This document shows positions 44,507-57,433 of a stretch of 64,000 nt of DNA, piece by piece (the stretch's first letter is position 1; each line of letters starts with the position of its first letter). The stretch comes from Blasia pusilla. Taxonomy: Eukaryota > Marchantiophyta > Marchantiopsida > Blasiales. Below the pieces are notes generated by a model. The model was not told the DNA's origin and did not search any database. It worked only from the letters and a program-made list of their open reading frames with translations. The stretch is from contig CM114273.1 in assembly GCA_050084515.1 (NCBI GenBank), forward strand, positions 25,978,001 through 26,042,000, read 5' to 3'. A program made the position numbers and the translations under genes.

Positions 44507-45931
44507 TCACAAGTTCTTTGATCGCTGCTCCCACCTCAGCCAGGGAGAACCAATCATTATATCGTTGCCCAGCTCAACCTCATCATCCGCCTTCTCCCGT
44601 TGTATCTTTACAAAATCCTCCACCACCCTCTCAAGTTCGCTCTTCAAGGGATGTCCGAGCGGGCTTCTGCCTAACTCCTTGTAATGGCCTTCCAACACAT
44701 GTCGGATCTGTTTTTTTGTGGTCATCATTCCACCGTCTTTTCTCTTCAAGGCCTTTACGTCGTTTCGCCCCTGGCCTTGCTCAATTTCTGCACTTCCATC
44801 CATAACTTTTTCTCGATTCTCGGTGAAATTCTCATTGATGGATGAGTATATGGCTTGGTTCATTTTCTTCTTGTGCATGCGCACGAGAAGACGGGTTTCT
44901 GCATAGGGCCACATACTCGCCCACAAGGATGCATTGTCCCCTGGCTTTGGCACTTGTGACATACGCTTCCCTTCGTTTGGCAATGGCGCCTTGAGTTCCA
45001 AGGACCACCATTTGACAGACTCTGCCGATATTATCAATTTCTGCCGACAAGCAATCTCGGCATCTGTCACTCCACGCTCCCACCATGCCAAAGACCATGT
45101 CCACATTTGTTCTTGTGAACCCAAAGGTCTTGACGGTAGATTCAATGAAAGTGTCAAATGCCAAGAGATTTTCTTCCAGCTTGCCAATGTACACCTTCTT
45201 GTTGCCCTCATCTTGAAGTCCTCTATCCTCCATTTCTTGATCACCCTCTTCTTTGGTTTGGTCAAGCATTTTAGCCTTTCTTTGCAACTCTGTCGAGACC
45301 AATGAATGATCTCGATCTTCCAATGTCTGTCGCATCCATGTGATCTTGCCACTACGTGTGTAGAGTTCCTCATCCATGCTATGTAGTCCACAATGGAGCT
45401 CTCATTCTCCTTGAAGTTGACCCTAGTCCAAGCCGGGATCCCACCTTATGCCTATCATTAAGTGCCATCGTTGAAGTTCCCTCAACATCGTGATCACCGT
45501 GTGCCATTGCCATTCACTCTCACATCTCCAAACATCCCGATCTCCGCTTGGGGATCGGGTGCCTTGCTCCATCCAGTGTTGAAGTCTCCCAAGACTATGT
45601 TCCCTTTGTCCGGAACCCAAGGCAATCAATTTTCACACTATCAAACGCCGCCTCATTACAGATTCATTGTTTGTAAGCATGTAAATACACCCGATATACA
45701 TATCCCCGAGTTGCACTCAAGACGGACTTTGACCCATATCTTTGTGTTCATACTCGAGCCTTGTCTTGATGATCTCACACCTATCCACCATGAAGTCTCG
45801 ATGAAGAACCCGACACCCTTCATACCTCTGTTGTTGTTCGCCTGGGTCTTGCACATTTTCCAAACCATGCATAGTGTGGTACATGGGGTATCTCCATTAA
45901 CTTGGTTTCCCAAGTTTCCTGACCACCGCAT
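44507..45931 (-). pseudogene. LINE 2 endonuclease remnant and linker
   Basis: At about 45,605-45,560 the minus strand reads NIVLGDFNTGWSKAPDPQAE, the endonuclease GDFN motif. The 294-codon frame 45,391-44,507 and an overlapping shifted frame cover the linker to RT, which has charged helices (MHKKKMNQAIYSSINENFTE, HVLEGHYKELGRSP). No catalytic His motif of the endonuclease is readable in one frame. Confidence 0.6.
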
Positions 45932-45993
45932 ATATGTATTTGATTTTTCAGCAAAACTTCAGCAACCTCCAGCTCTTTCATTGCATGGGTCAG

Positions 45994-46086
<93 letters not shown>
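45994..46086. repeat. (GA)n microsatellite, about 93 bp
   Basis: Pure GA run on the plus strand at the 5' end of LINE 2, in the same relation as the run at 42,383-42,514 to LINE 1. Confidence 0.97.
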
Positions 46087-46090
<4 letters not shown>

Positions 46091-48078
46091 AAGGATAGCA
46101 CGAGACCAAGACTCGCAAGACGTAGGACTAGTTGATCTTGCCGTAGCTAATGTGAATGTGTTTGGGTGTAGATCATGTGATGAGAGGTAAATGCAAAATT
46201 TGTGGATCACTTAGTAGGGACCATAATTATGGCAATGGCCATAATCCCTTATTAAGATACCTTCTTATATCAATATGGAAGTTGAAAAAATCCTGAATGA
46301 AAGAAGATGGTAGAACCCGTCGACAAATTTTCAAAGAGAAGGATTCCAAGAGCCTACAAAATCCAAAGTCATAACAAATCTGGAGAGGAAAAAAGAAAAG
46401 GGAAAACCCCCTCCTAGAAACTAACTTCCTCAACAAAAATAAAAGAAGAGAAAACTAATGTTATCAACAATAGTTGTGAAAACATAATTGCCAAAAAGGG
46501 GCCTCTAAGAATGGCATGTGCTACGGCTTGAGTGTGCCTCAAAAGTCCATTGGCTTACAAACACTATAATACAATCAAATTTTATTGCCATCTAAGAGCT
46601 CGACAACAAAAAAAGCAAACAAGCAAACTCCAACAAAAAACAATGAGATATCATGTCTATAGCCCCATTGATCTTGGTAGCCAATGAGACAAAGTATGTC
46701 CTTCATCAAGATGATCGTAGATTTGGGTATTCTTCTATGCCATTACCACCACCACCGCTCTTCGTAAAAACTCTACCCTATTCTACAATACACATATGTT
46801 GCAATATCTGGTATTTAGGATCAATCCTCAAAAGGTTAACATGTAATGAATCTTCTACAAGTGCCTAAGAAATAGAACTCGTACAAAGCCATCACTCCAA
46901 AACAAGAAGCCTAAGGCACGAGCATATGCTTGAAGTGTCATCAAATCATGGGATAAATGAAATTCAACGGGTAGATAGGATGAGGACCAAGCCTTGCTCT
47001 TCCTCACCTTCATTACTAACAATCTCAGAGGGATTGAATGGTGCCAGAGAAACAAGGTTACTAGGTCCAACAATAGGAGAGTCAACATCCAACAAGAGAA
47101 AATGTCACCCGGAATAGCCTTCGTAAGGGACCCTCACGACTATATCATCTCCATGAACATAACAAAGACGCTGCTTTGAAAAATATAGGAATTCAGTACA
47201 TCTTCAGGTACCCGTTGTGCTGCTGTGAGAGCCCATAGGAGTTGACTAATGAAGAACCAACCTCATCTTTACGTATTCCCCTTGGGGGGTGAAGGGAAAG
47301 ATCTACAAGTCTTCGACTATCTCATGCACATCCGTGGTGGGGTGATTGTCACCCTAATAGAAGAATTGCAGCACCTATGCATGAGCTGCAATTCACAACA
47401 ATTTCATCGATTTCCATGGCCTGACTAGATGTGTACACAAATTGAGCAACTGATGCTGCTTACTACTACAAGATCCTGGTTGTAAGTTGCTTCCATTGTA
47501 TATCCAGGGAAATATCTCCTTTCGTGATTGAGGATAGGGATATTTCACTTTTCTATTTTGAAAAAACGAAAAGTGAAATGAAGTAAAAAAAAACATCTGG
47601 GAGTTACAGGAAGGGGGGAGTGATTTTTCTTCCGTGGGGAAGGAGGATAAGGTCGGTTAAGGGGTCTTCGACGTTGCGGAAAAGAAATGTGATTTCTGTT
47701 TGCAAGGTCTCCGCATTGACGCAGACCGAAGTCCTTTGAAATTCCTCAGGAGGTAGGCCATCCAATTGGGCATCTGCGAAAATAACGGTATCCGGTTGGA
47801 TCATTTCCAGTACGGGCCACAACAGTGAATGTGCTCTGCCTTATCCATTTCTTACTGGGAAATCTCTAGCAATTATCCCAGCTGTGCACAACAGCTGGGG
47901 TGTTCTCACGACCCAAGATCGATGTTCTGCAGCATGAAACCTTTGACGACATCTCCTTCGAAGACAAGATGGTGAAGTGGGAAATCCTCGGCATGAAGGG
48001 GACCCTAAAAATGAGTCAAGCACGCAAGTGTTGATGTGACTAACTCTGAACAGACTCCGAAGGCCAAGGAAATTCCAT
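46087..48078. other. Intergenic DNA downstream of E(z)
   Basis: No recognisable gene. Frames such as 46,653-46,868 (+) and 47,604-47,822 (-) are short and match nothing I know; the second has mixed codon use and could be an exon remnant. Part of the right end may be 3' UTR of E(z). Confidence 0.35.
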
Positions 48079-48084
48079 TTTATT
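48079..48084 (-). terminator. Possible polyadenylation signal of E(z)
   Basis: AATAAA on the minus strand, 75 bases after the E(z) stop codon. Plant signals are loose, so this is a candidate only. Confidence 0.35.
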
Positions 48085-48158
48085 CTATAAGAATTATATA
48101 AAGATGCGCCAATTAATTTTGTGCACTCTGACCAAAGGGTGCGCAATGCCTAAAGTAC

Positions 48159-51100
48159 TTAAGACGCTTGTTTGGCTCGTCCCGAGCTAGCCCCATTGTC
48201 GTCCCTCTTGCCGTTACCACTGTCTTCACCCTTCTTAGCCCATGAAGGAGCTCTGTCCGCCTCGTATCGGTAGTCATAAAAGAGCTCCTCTCCAGCTAAA
48301 ATGCGCTCTTTGGCAAATATACCTACCCTATGATCTCCAGCCACCATAATAACCTGCATAATTACACCCAAAATTTAGCTCTTGTTCAACTGACAGAGGA
48401 CTTACTTCACATACGTGAAAAAGTCCGTGAGTCCACATGCCAGACAAAGATTGTAGAGTGTTAGGGGTATCTACCTCCGACATTTAACGCAAAGACAGCT
48501 ACCCAATTCGCCCCCAACGCAACTAAAATAGTGAGGGTATCAGTCTAGCTTAGGCGTACCTTAGCATAGCAATTGGGGTTGGGTGAATGATTGGCAAACT
48601 TCAACTTGTCTCCTTTCCTGCATGCGTCAAGGACATACTGCAACAAAACACCTCAATGTCATGTCCTTTCTTTGACCAATTTTACAATCATACTCAACGA
48701 TTGACAAACCTATTTACCCTCGTGTGACATGAAGCAGAAGAGAATCTTTCGTTTAAATATTTCCAAGCAAAGATTTCCAATTGCAGGTACTTGGTGTTCA
48801 TGAATGATAGTATGTTTGAATCTTGGACAGGAAATTTAGCAGATTGCCTAATCATAAGTACCACAATTTGATTACACATATCTTTTATCCTCTAAGCTAC
48901 ATATCTCTTTAAAGCCTAAGAAACTCAACTAGAGAAACCTAGGATATTAGTTGAATACAATTTGATTATCATTATCACATACTCTCCAATGGTACAAGAC
49001 TAATTAAAAAAAAACCATTATGAAAAATACTCTGTACCTGATCATTAAGGTTGAAAAGGAAAGAGGAGTTCTCGCGGTCATAAATTTTTCCACGTTTGTC
49101 AGCCTCCCTGTGTGATATAAGCTCTCCCGTGTATTCACCAAGATATTCATGTTTGCTTACAGTGTTCTGGAGAGGGCACATGAAGAGCAGATCAATAATT
49201 TCTTCTCATCTTTGCTTAAGGCTGATATCTTTGACCTTCCACAACTCAAACCTTGTGTCACAGGTTACACCTCATTGGATAACAAGTAACAGAATGTCAA
49301 AAATGAGATCTAGAAAATACACTGACCTTAAGAAACGCACCCCACCCAGCCACATCTGACCTGCTTAGAAGGACCTGTCACAAATGTATTTAAGTTAGGA
49401 AAGCTTCGTAATGTCTACACTCTCTGAACATACTCTGAGGGCATAGGTTCGATATCAGGTTACAAAACACTGCAAATGTATACTTAGTCAATTTTATGAT
49501 CTCGTCTATCATTAGTTATGAAGATGTTACCAGAAGATAGGCAGCAGAAATGTATCGGTCCAAGACCAACATCACAGAACAACAAGAAGTACCTCATTGA
49601 TGACAACTAGACAATAAAGCTGACTCCTCAAAGTTCAATATAGCTCAAGGAAATTCCATGTACAATCACATGTGGCGGGGTCCACAAGTATATACCCTTT
49701 GTTGTTGCTTTAGTAAGAGCTTCATGTTGTGGCACTCATAGTGTTCTTTGTCTTCTTTCTGTGTAGGTCCTACCAAGTTTCCATCTCCACATCTGATAGC
49801 AACAAAAGCCCAGATGAGAGTGACAAAAAACATGACTCAGGTTCTAAACTAGTGATACTTCATATATGAATCCATGGAAAGCCCATTAAAAGATATGGAG
49901 AAGAAAAAAGGATATGCACACTTGGATGAAATTAAACTTCAAGTGCTGTAGACCATGACAGCACACCTCACTAGTCTCCTAGAATAAATTTACATAGTGA
50001 CATCACTGAGAATATTCACTCTCGAATCAAAAGAAAGTACCCAATCCAACAATTTCGACAGACATCAGGATCACACTCTCTCCCTGCAGCAAAGCATGGG
50101 CATTGTCTACTGCAACACTGGCTCTTTGCACAGTGACACCCTCGGAACCGATTTTTGCAACTCTTTGCACATCTGCGATGACATAAAATTTTCATTACTA
50201 TGTGGCAATAAATGCAAGACGTAGATGACATGCACATATAATATCAAAAACCTTCTGTGACACAATATTTGCCAAGGGCCTGTGAAAGGAGGCAGCTCTT
50301 TCTCTTTCCTCTGTTTTCCAGTGTCTGCCATCTTCATTGTAAAGGTGTAGCTGCTCTTCCACACCATTTTGCGACAGTGACCTACAAGTTGTCTACAAAC
50401 TGAACCTCTGACCAGACCTATATAGATCACACTATCTTTGCACAAACGTTTTGAAATGGCCAAAAGCAGTGTCAAGGTTCACAAAGGCTGTGTATCCACT
50501 ACTCTGCTCCTATGGTAATCATCCGCTTCACTCGACCAGATTGATTTCTTCTCATTTATTGGAGTGCTAGATGCCACCAACCCTATCGACTAGCTCCAAT
50601 GTGGATTCTCAGCTGTATTGTAACTTCATTGTTTATGCCAGTCATAGGATTGCTTCTACTTTCCATATCTATCAGTGAGCTGGCAGTGTCTTGGTGAAAT
50701 CACACACATTACATAATAGGATCAGCTCAAATTCCAACACAGTCGGGTTGACAATTATTGCTCATCCTAATCACACTAACAATGTCCAGTACTACTTGTC
50801 TAATAGATTTATTTCATTGTGCTCCGAAGCTTTTGTACTCACAAAAGAAAATGTGAATCTAGTCAAAACATATACCACCCTCCTGAAGTATCAAACAAAT
50901 AGGCATACACCACCCTCCTCAAGTTTGTTACCTTGTCAACAGGTGTGAAAGGGCCATCAACAGAAAGTTTGATAAGTAATGCTAGAAACAATCCACATCA
51001 CCAGACTTACCCACAATACTTTTCACAGCAGGTGCCGTTGAGTTGACAAGGGCATTGCTTCCCACAGGTAAAAAGACAACCACATGGGGTATACTGCCTA

Positions 51101-54100
51101 CAAGGCATGTCCTTGCCATTAACCATCCTCTTACGGATTGCAGACTGACCAGCTGATTTAAGGGTAAATTTCAACTTGCGACTGCCTTTTCTCCTCCCAT
51201 AGAACCTTGCTCGTGCCCGTTGAACATCCTACAATGCACAAAAGTCTCCATTTGAATTCAAAGTGCTCAAGACAAGATACGAACAACACACCACATACCT
51301 GCATACGTGTTAAGCCATTAACTGACTGAAATCCTTTGGGGTCAAGAGTCGAAGCATGCACTCAGACCAATGGTTCACCCTACAATCTTGTGATCCACAG
51401 TGAACCATGGTCACTCTAACAAATGGACAAAAAGCCCAGGCAAACTCAACCTTCTAAAGAGAAGTTTCAGAAAGGCTTTACTCCATCCTCAAATATTTTA
51501 TCCTTAACTTTCTTACCCAACTCCCACCACACGCCAAACTGTCAGGGAACTGATGTAAGCCAGCTTCCACTCCACGCAAAGCTGCTGCCGCTTCCTGTGC
51601 AACAATATAGTCTGCCACCTCTGTACATGTCTTGCATCCTTTGAGCATATTTTTTGCTATCAGGCAGCTGATGAGAGCAAAGACAAAAGAGAGGTTGTCA
51701 GAAGTCCCCAGAGGTAGAGATTTAAATATTAAATGGTCAACATAGAAAGACAGTTACAATATTCTTGAAGTGACTACTTGAGTGAAGTGAGAGAAAATAC
51801 ACACACCAAACCAAGGGAAGAAGCATGATTCCAATCAGTGTATGAACATCACAGTGAAGACCAAAACGTCATTCTTGAAATCATCTCTAACCCTTATTGT
51901 CCAAGGATTGTGAAAACTTTCCATCACTCCTCATTATGCTTTCTAACCCTGACCTATCTCCAAGACAAATAGGAAGACAAGTTGCAGAAACAGTGTTAAA
52001 AAGACATCTGCAAGAACATCTGGAATTTTTAGACTAGTCTCAGATAACCACAAATAATACCTATGCTTCTCCAGTTATAAACCTTCCGAAAATAAATAGA
52101 GGAGCACACTCATACCAAATATGAGAAATGCAGGAACCTCTCCTACCTCAAAGTTAAAAAGAATACCATTTATGTTCAAGATCTCCAAGGACTGGATTCA
52201 TACCTATTCTTGCCAAAAACCTGTAGACCCTTCTCATACAAGCCCTTCTCTAGAGCAGTCCATTTATCATTTAGGTTAGCTCCTAGTCCACCATCTTGAA
52301 CTTCAGTGATTATTCCTTCTGCAAGATCATTTGTCTCCAGTGGCTCCATGACCAGTGGAGGCCCAATGTTCTTGTCATCTGCATCGCGAGTAGCATACCT
52401 CCTTTTCTTCGAAGTCTTCAAACTTTCTAACCCACTTGCCTCATCACCTTTGCTCAACAAAGCCTGTACTCCATCTTTCCCACTGTTTATAACAACAGGA
52501 GCATCTGCATCAAAGGATTGGAGCCTCGTAACTTCGGCACTCATGCTCCCCTGCTTAGAGAGATCCTTTTGACTGACTACATCTCCTGGCTCCATCTGCA
52601 TCTGAAGCTGGTGTTGTTGAATTGCACCTGCCACTTTCTGTGCAAGGACCTTCCGGGCACTCCTTGCTAGCTTTCTGGCTGCAGAATTTCTTGACTTCTC
52701 CTCTTTGGGTTGTTGTGATTCCTGGATATCTCCACCAGGTGTATGAACTTGTATTTGAGGCTGCTGTGCTTGAACACATTGATTTCTTGGCCTTCTCGCA
52801 AGCTTCTTGGCTGAAGTGAGCCGAGTTCTCTCGTCTTTCAAAATTTCTTCATTATGGCTTGGATCTACTGCTATCACTGGTGGCTCATAATCATGTGATT
52901 CAAAAGCACCAGTAGCTTTCTCACTTCCTGCCTTCAATTCAGACCTTCCAAGTTTCTTATCGGTAGAATCTGGTTTTAAAGTTTCCTCCACTGCTGAACC
53001 CAAAATTGTGGGTTTCCCCGGTGTTTGAAGGGGCTCATATTGACTACTACCTAAAACCTTTCCTTCAGCTCCCCTTCTTGCAATTCTTGCAAGTTTCTTG
53101 GCAGACGTAACTCTAGTTTTCTCTTCTTTTGATACTACAACCTCTGTTTGAATTAAATCAGTTTCTACTTGAACCTCCTGACACTCCAAAACTTCAAGGA
53201 CCTTTCCTGCCCTCCTTGCAGATGTAGATGCTCCACTGTTATCCTCTTCAGCTACAGCCCCTGATGCTTTCCCTTGACCAGACTTTACAAGTGCAGGATC
53301 AACAGCAATTGACCTTCTTGCAATCCTTGCAAGCTTCTTGGCTGAAGTTACAGTAACCCTGTTTGTCACTGGGTTCTGTCTCATCACAGGGAACCCAGAA
53401 GCATCGACATGTTCATGCATAATAGGACCTTTTTTTCCTTCGACAATGAATGCAACGTTTGTCTCATTGGAGTTAGCAACTCCAGCCACTTTCTCAACCA
53501 TACTCTCGGTCTCACCCTCACATAGAGATCCTTCAATGGTCCTGTAGATTTTTGAGCTACCAGAAACTTGTTCTTCCCCAGACCACCTCATTTCTCCCTC
53601 TTGAATCTTCTGTCTTTTTGCAATCCTTGCCTTGTCTTCACCTTCTGCTGGAGAAGATTCGTCTATTTTTGAATCTGTAATGGCAGATATACAAGAGTTC
53701 ACTGCTCGAACTTGAGAAACTTGAGGCTGTGAGAAAACAAGAAGAATGTATCAGAAGAGCTCCATAGTTACAGATTCTCAAACCTTTGCACACTTGTTTG
53801 GTCCTTAGTTACAGTGTGTGTAGGGTATAGGTAGGGTCAGTATAGGTGCGCAACTGACCCTACCTATACCAGGGCTGAAGAAACTACATGAGAGTTAACT
53901 CAAGATCTTTGAACCCAATTACCAATCTTCACATCCTGAAGTACACGATGGGAGGATTCCTTGACTAACTCCAAACATATGTGACAGTCTTTGAGAGAGG
54001 CTTTAATATTCTAACATAATACCAAAGCTCACCTTCACCTTCACAAAGCATCCATTTCTTTGAAGCTTCAGACAAAGAGATGCTTGACTACACTCACCAA

Positions 54101-56949
54101 CAAATAACAATAACGACTGCAAGGTTTTGGGGTATCCGTATCAGGGTTGCTCAACGGCATTTGTCTTTCACTCTGCACAACAAAAGTTCAGGGTTAGTTC
54201 ACTTGCATTATACACTGGTATGTTAAAAACCAGGCAAAAGTACTGGCTATAACTACAAGACCCAAAAGGTAGGAGGAATCATGGGAAGGCATCTTACAGG
54301 GTGAACAAGAGGTTGAGAGCAGCCATGCAAACGGCAATCGAATACCTGAGCCCCATAGGAGATGACAACACATTGACACAAGTTAAACATAATTTCAAGT
54401 TGTAGCCCAGATAGAAGTAAGAAGCTGATGCAAATCAGAGAATGGTTTACATGTTGTAAAATCAAGATGTACCAGGCAACGACGACAAAAGAGGTTATCA
54501 AACGAATCCATTGCTGCAACCAAATCCTTCGCTTCAAACTTCTCATCTTCTGTTTTCACAGACTGCCTGTTTCCACCATTCTTATGGGATGATTCAGCAT
54601 CCAATCCAGTTTGAGTTTGAATCTCCTTGACCACACGGCTATGATCCCTGGTTAATTTGCGCCTACCGGAAGGAGATATTATCTCCTTCGTACTAATGCC
54701 CTTTCCATGTGCATCACACCTTGCTTGCTTGTCCACATCATGTAGAATTAGCTCGTATCTTGCCTGCACCAGACAGTGGTATCACACCTCAAGTAGAATA
54801 TACAATTTTGTTGGAAAACGGCAAGTTGATAGTATGTTCTCCCAAAGTTCTCACTTCACTGTTCCTGTTGCGTAACATGGTGATAGATCAGCTTCATTCA
54901 ATGATCCAAAAATTTGTCCCATCAAGAGACTTCAAGATAACTTGACACAAAGCCTTCATGATTCGAAGGGACTATGTCTGGAAAACTTGCTAGCTGAAAT
55001 AACAAGATCAATAAGAATGTGTACTACCTGAACCTCCTCACGGTTCACATCAATATGATGTGCGATCTGCCCGAAGACAATGTCACTGGCTCCACACTCT
55101 TGAACAGCCATCCTGCAGGCAGTTAAAAGCAAACACTACCAGATTGAGGATGTAGACCCCATTTTACAAGACATATAACTTGTCCCACGTGCAGTATAGA
55201 TTTTGATTACACTAGGCACCAGAAGTCAATTCAAACCATATGAAATCACCATCGTTTCTGTACATTTGATATCGGTAGGGACCAAACCTTCAAAGAGTAA
55301 ACACTTGGAAATACAAAAGCTGAACAGATCTCCTACAAAGAAGCACAACAAAAGAATTTCACTCTATCGCATACCAGATTAAGTAATCTTCGCCCTTACT
55401 AAAGTCGTGCTTTGGCTCTTCTTCTTCGACCTCTTCCTCCTCACTGTCACTGGCAATTAATGTTTCATTTCCAACAGGGTCATAGTAGATACGCCTACGC
55501 CCTTGCACTGATTGATCTTCAGTCATACGTTGATTCCTGCGAGCAACAGAATACTCCACTCCGGTCATGGACTAGTCTTCGTCAGACAGCTGTCGTAATG
55601 TGCACAACCCGACTGGATTCCTTCGAAATCGTTCCGCTCTAAAACATCAGACAGGAAGCCCGGAATTAAGCGCTCCTAGCATATCTGCATTAGAGACTAG
55701 CGAAATGGTTGTCCCCGCTGCGCATACAGAAGTCCGATGATCTTACCAAAATTTTAAATGAAGATCATGGTGGAGATTTACCTATCCAAGTAAATCCAGG
55801 TGGTGTAAGGAGGTACATTCTGCTGTGGAGCAAGTTTCACTGGTCGTAAGTTCGTTTTCGCATGATTGTTTCCAAAAATAATGTTGGCGGCTGCAGCTGA
55901 GGCTTCATCTCTACCCTCGGCTCCTCCTTCAGATGTGAAATTACTCAAGACCTTTTGACTTCTGAACGTGAGTTTATCATCTTCTGGGATTGCTTTGTCC
56001 TCCCATATCTTGGTGGAGTCCTTGAGGCGACTAGAGTACTCCAGGAGCTTAGCGCTGTTGCATTCCATCTTTTCCTGAAAAAGTTTACGCAACTACGTCA
56101 TCGTTTTGATCTCCTAAACCCACCTCACACATGAAGGATAACAGCTGACTTTGTCACTGGATGGAGGTCGATCCTACGTACCATAACGATTGCATTGCGA
56201 CCGCTCGTGACTTTTTTCCTTAACTTGTTCAAGCTCGCCACGACTGGCGCCAGAAACGACTCGTTTGAGTGCTGAGCTTCATCGTCACTCTGAGGAACGC
56301 CTTCGAGCAGTTAGCCAATTACCCAGGAGAGATGCTTCATTTTTCCCCAATTTAATTACAAGGAGGTTCCAATCACAATATTCCCAACTTCCGTCCTAGT
56401 AATTCATGAGAAGGCGACTCAAAAAATAAGTCAAAAAACCATGGACTAGCGTTGTAGACAGTAAAGTTTCGAATCGCACTAAGTTGTTCCACTGGTGAAA
56501 AAGAGACAAAGACTGCAGCTCGAAGGGGGACCGCTGAGTTCATGGCTCTCTTTACGAACTGTTGTTGATGACACAAAATATTATTCGACAACACAGAATC
56601 GGTGGGAAAAAGGCGGGAAGATCCGGTTAGAATCTGGTTCTCTTCAGTTGATAAAGATGTTCTCAATATGATCAAATGCTATTTACAAATGGCATGGTGA
56701 ATGATTGTTATGAACTGAAATTCCCGCTATTTTCACTTTCCTTTTCTTCACCTACTTTTGCTTCAGCTGGCCCCCTCAACTCATCGCACCACGAATGCGG
56801 ACCCGGAGCGACAAACTCTAACAGACGAAATTCACCCTGGGGTATAAGACGCTCTATGGTAATTGTGCAAAGACTACCTGCTCGTCAATAATCTCAGGCT
56901 TCAGCTGCTGCTTGTTCACGACATAAGCAGCAGGGCCAGCGGCATTCAT
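48159..56949 (-). CDS. E(z): E(z)/CURLY LEAF-type histone H3K27 methyltransferase, 18 exons
   Basis: Catalytic subunit of PRC2. Exons by GT-AG and phase: 56949-56878, 56289-56182, 56074-55782, 55536-55375, 55112-55028, 54763-54473, 54345-54298, 54172-54098, 53726-52204, 51667-51528 (3' edge uncertain), 51360-51299, 51228-51011, 50172-50041, 49792-49696, 49374-49327, 49166-49038, 48637-48560, 48353-48159. They join in frame to about 1,251 residues. Signatures: [11 protein letters not shown] and [19 protein letters not shown] (about 148-180); [21 protein letters not shown] (about 325-345); CXC domain with [36 protein letters not shown] (about 985-1068); SET domain with [39 protein letters not shown] and [21 protein letters not shown] (about 1103-1220). 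NHS and YDYRY active-site residues are present. Longer than land-plant CLF/SWN (about 850-930 aa), mainly from a 508-residue central exon with four TSAKKLAR-like repeats. No stops: apparently functional. Confidence 0.93.
53824..53870. repeat. Perfect 18-bp inverted repeat in an E(z) intron
   Basis: GGTATAGGTAGGGTCAGT (53,824-53,841) and its exact reverse complement (53,853-53,870) are separated by 11 bases. It lies in the intron between the 54,098 donor and the 53,726 acceptor. It could be a miniature fold-back element or a transcript hairpin. Confidence 0.95.
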
Positions 56950-57037
56950 TTTCACAGGACGTACCAAATTCCCGCAATTCTCCATCCCGAAACCGCGGTC
57001 ACTCCTCTTCCGTCCCTACATCCTCCTTCCCACATAA
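56950..57037 (-). promoter_or_regulatory. 5' leader region of E(z)
   Basis: The bases just upstream of the ATG at 56,949 (minus-strand context CCTGTGAAAATGAATGCC). No TATA box is clear. The position of the transcription start is not visible from sequence. Confidence 0.3.
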
Positions 57038-57433
57038 TCTTCCTTAAAAAGCCTTCGGAAACATTTTCAACGCCAGAACTCAATCCTGCCTCTTAACCTC
57101 GCTACTCTCCTACTGTCTCCGCGGCCTTTCATCCGACAACTGCGCGGCATCGATTTCGACCATTTCAACAACGCTTATTCAGAAAGCACTGTCACAGTGT
57201 GGCGCCCTGGCCACTCCAAAAGTGACAGAGCAGCAATCCTCGAACGACCTCGTATGATCCTGAGCGGCCATTCTACCAGAAGAGAGAGGGTGTGGATCGA
57301 CCAAACGCAGATCCCTACTCAACTCAGGGAGCTCGACACATCTTCCAATCTACCAACGATCATTCCGCTCCTCCACGTCTACAATCTCCCTTCTCGTGTG
57401 CATCTGCCGATCTACTCGTCATTTCTAGGGTAA
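57038..57433 (+). other. Unassigned open frame opposite the E(z) promoter
   Basis: An open plus-strand frame of about 131 codons with no early ATG (first ATG 57,254) contains RQLRGIDFDHFNNAYSESTV and VWIDQTQIPTQLRELDTSS. It ends in sequence CTAGG|GTAAGA, a strong splice-donor context. It could be the first exon of a divergent gene, an upstream non-coding transcript, or chance. No family is recognised and no second exon is seen in the following AT-rich DNA. Confidence 0.25.

Noticed and set aside
47604-47822. Small minus-strand gene after E(z)
   Set aside because: A 72-codon frame with no recognised domain, no splice partners and no repeat relation; could be chance.
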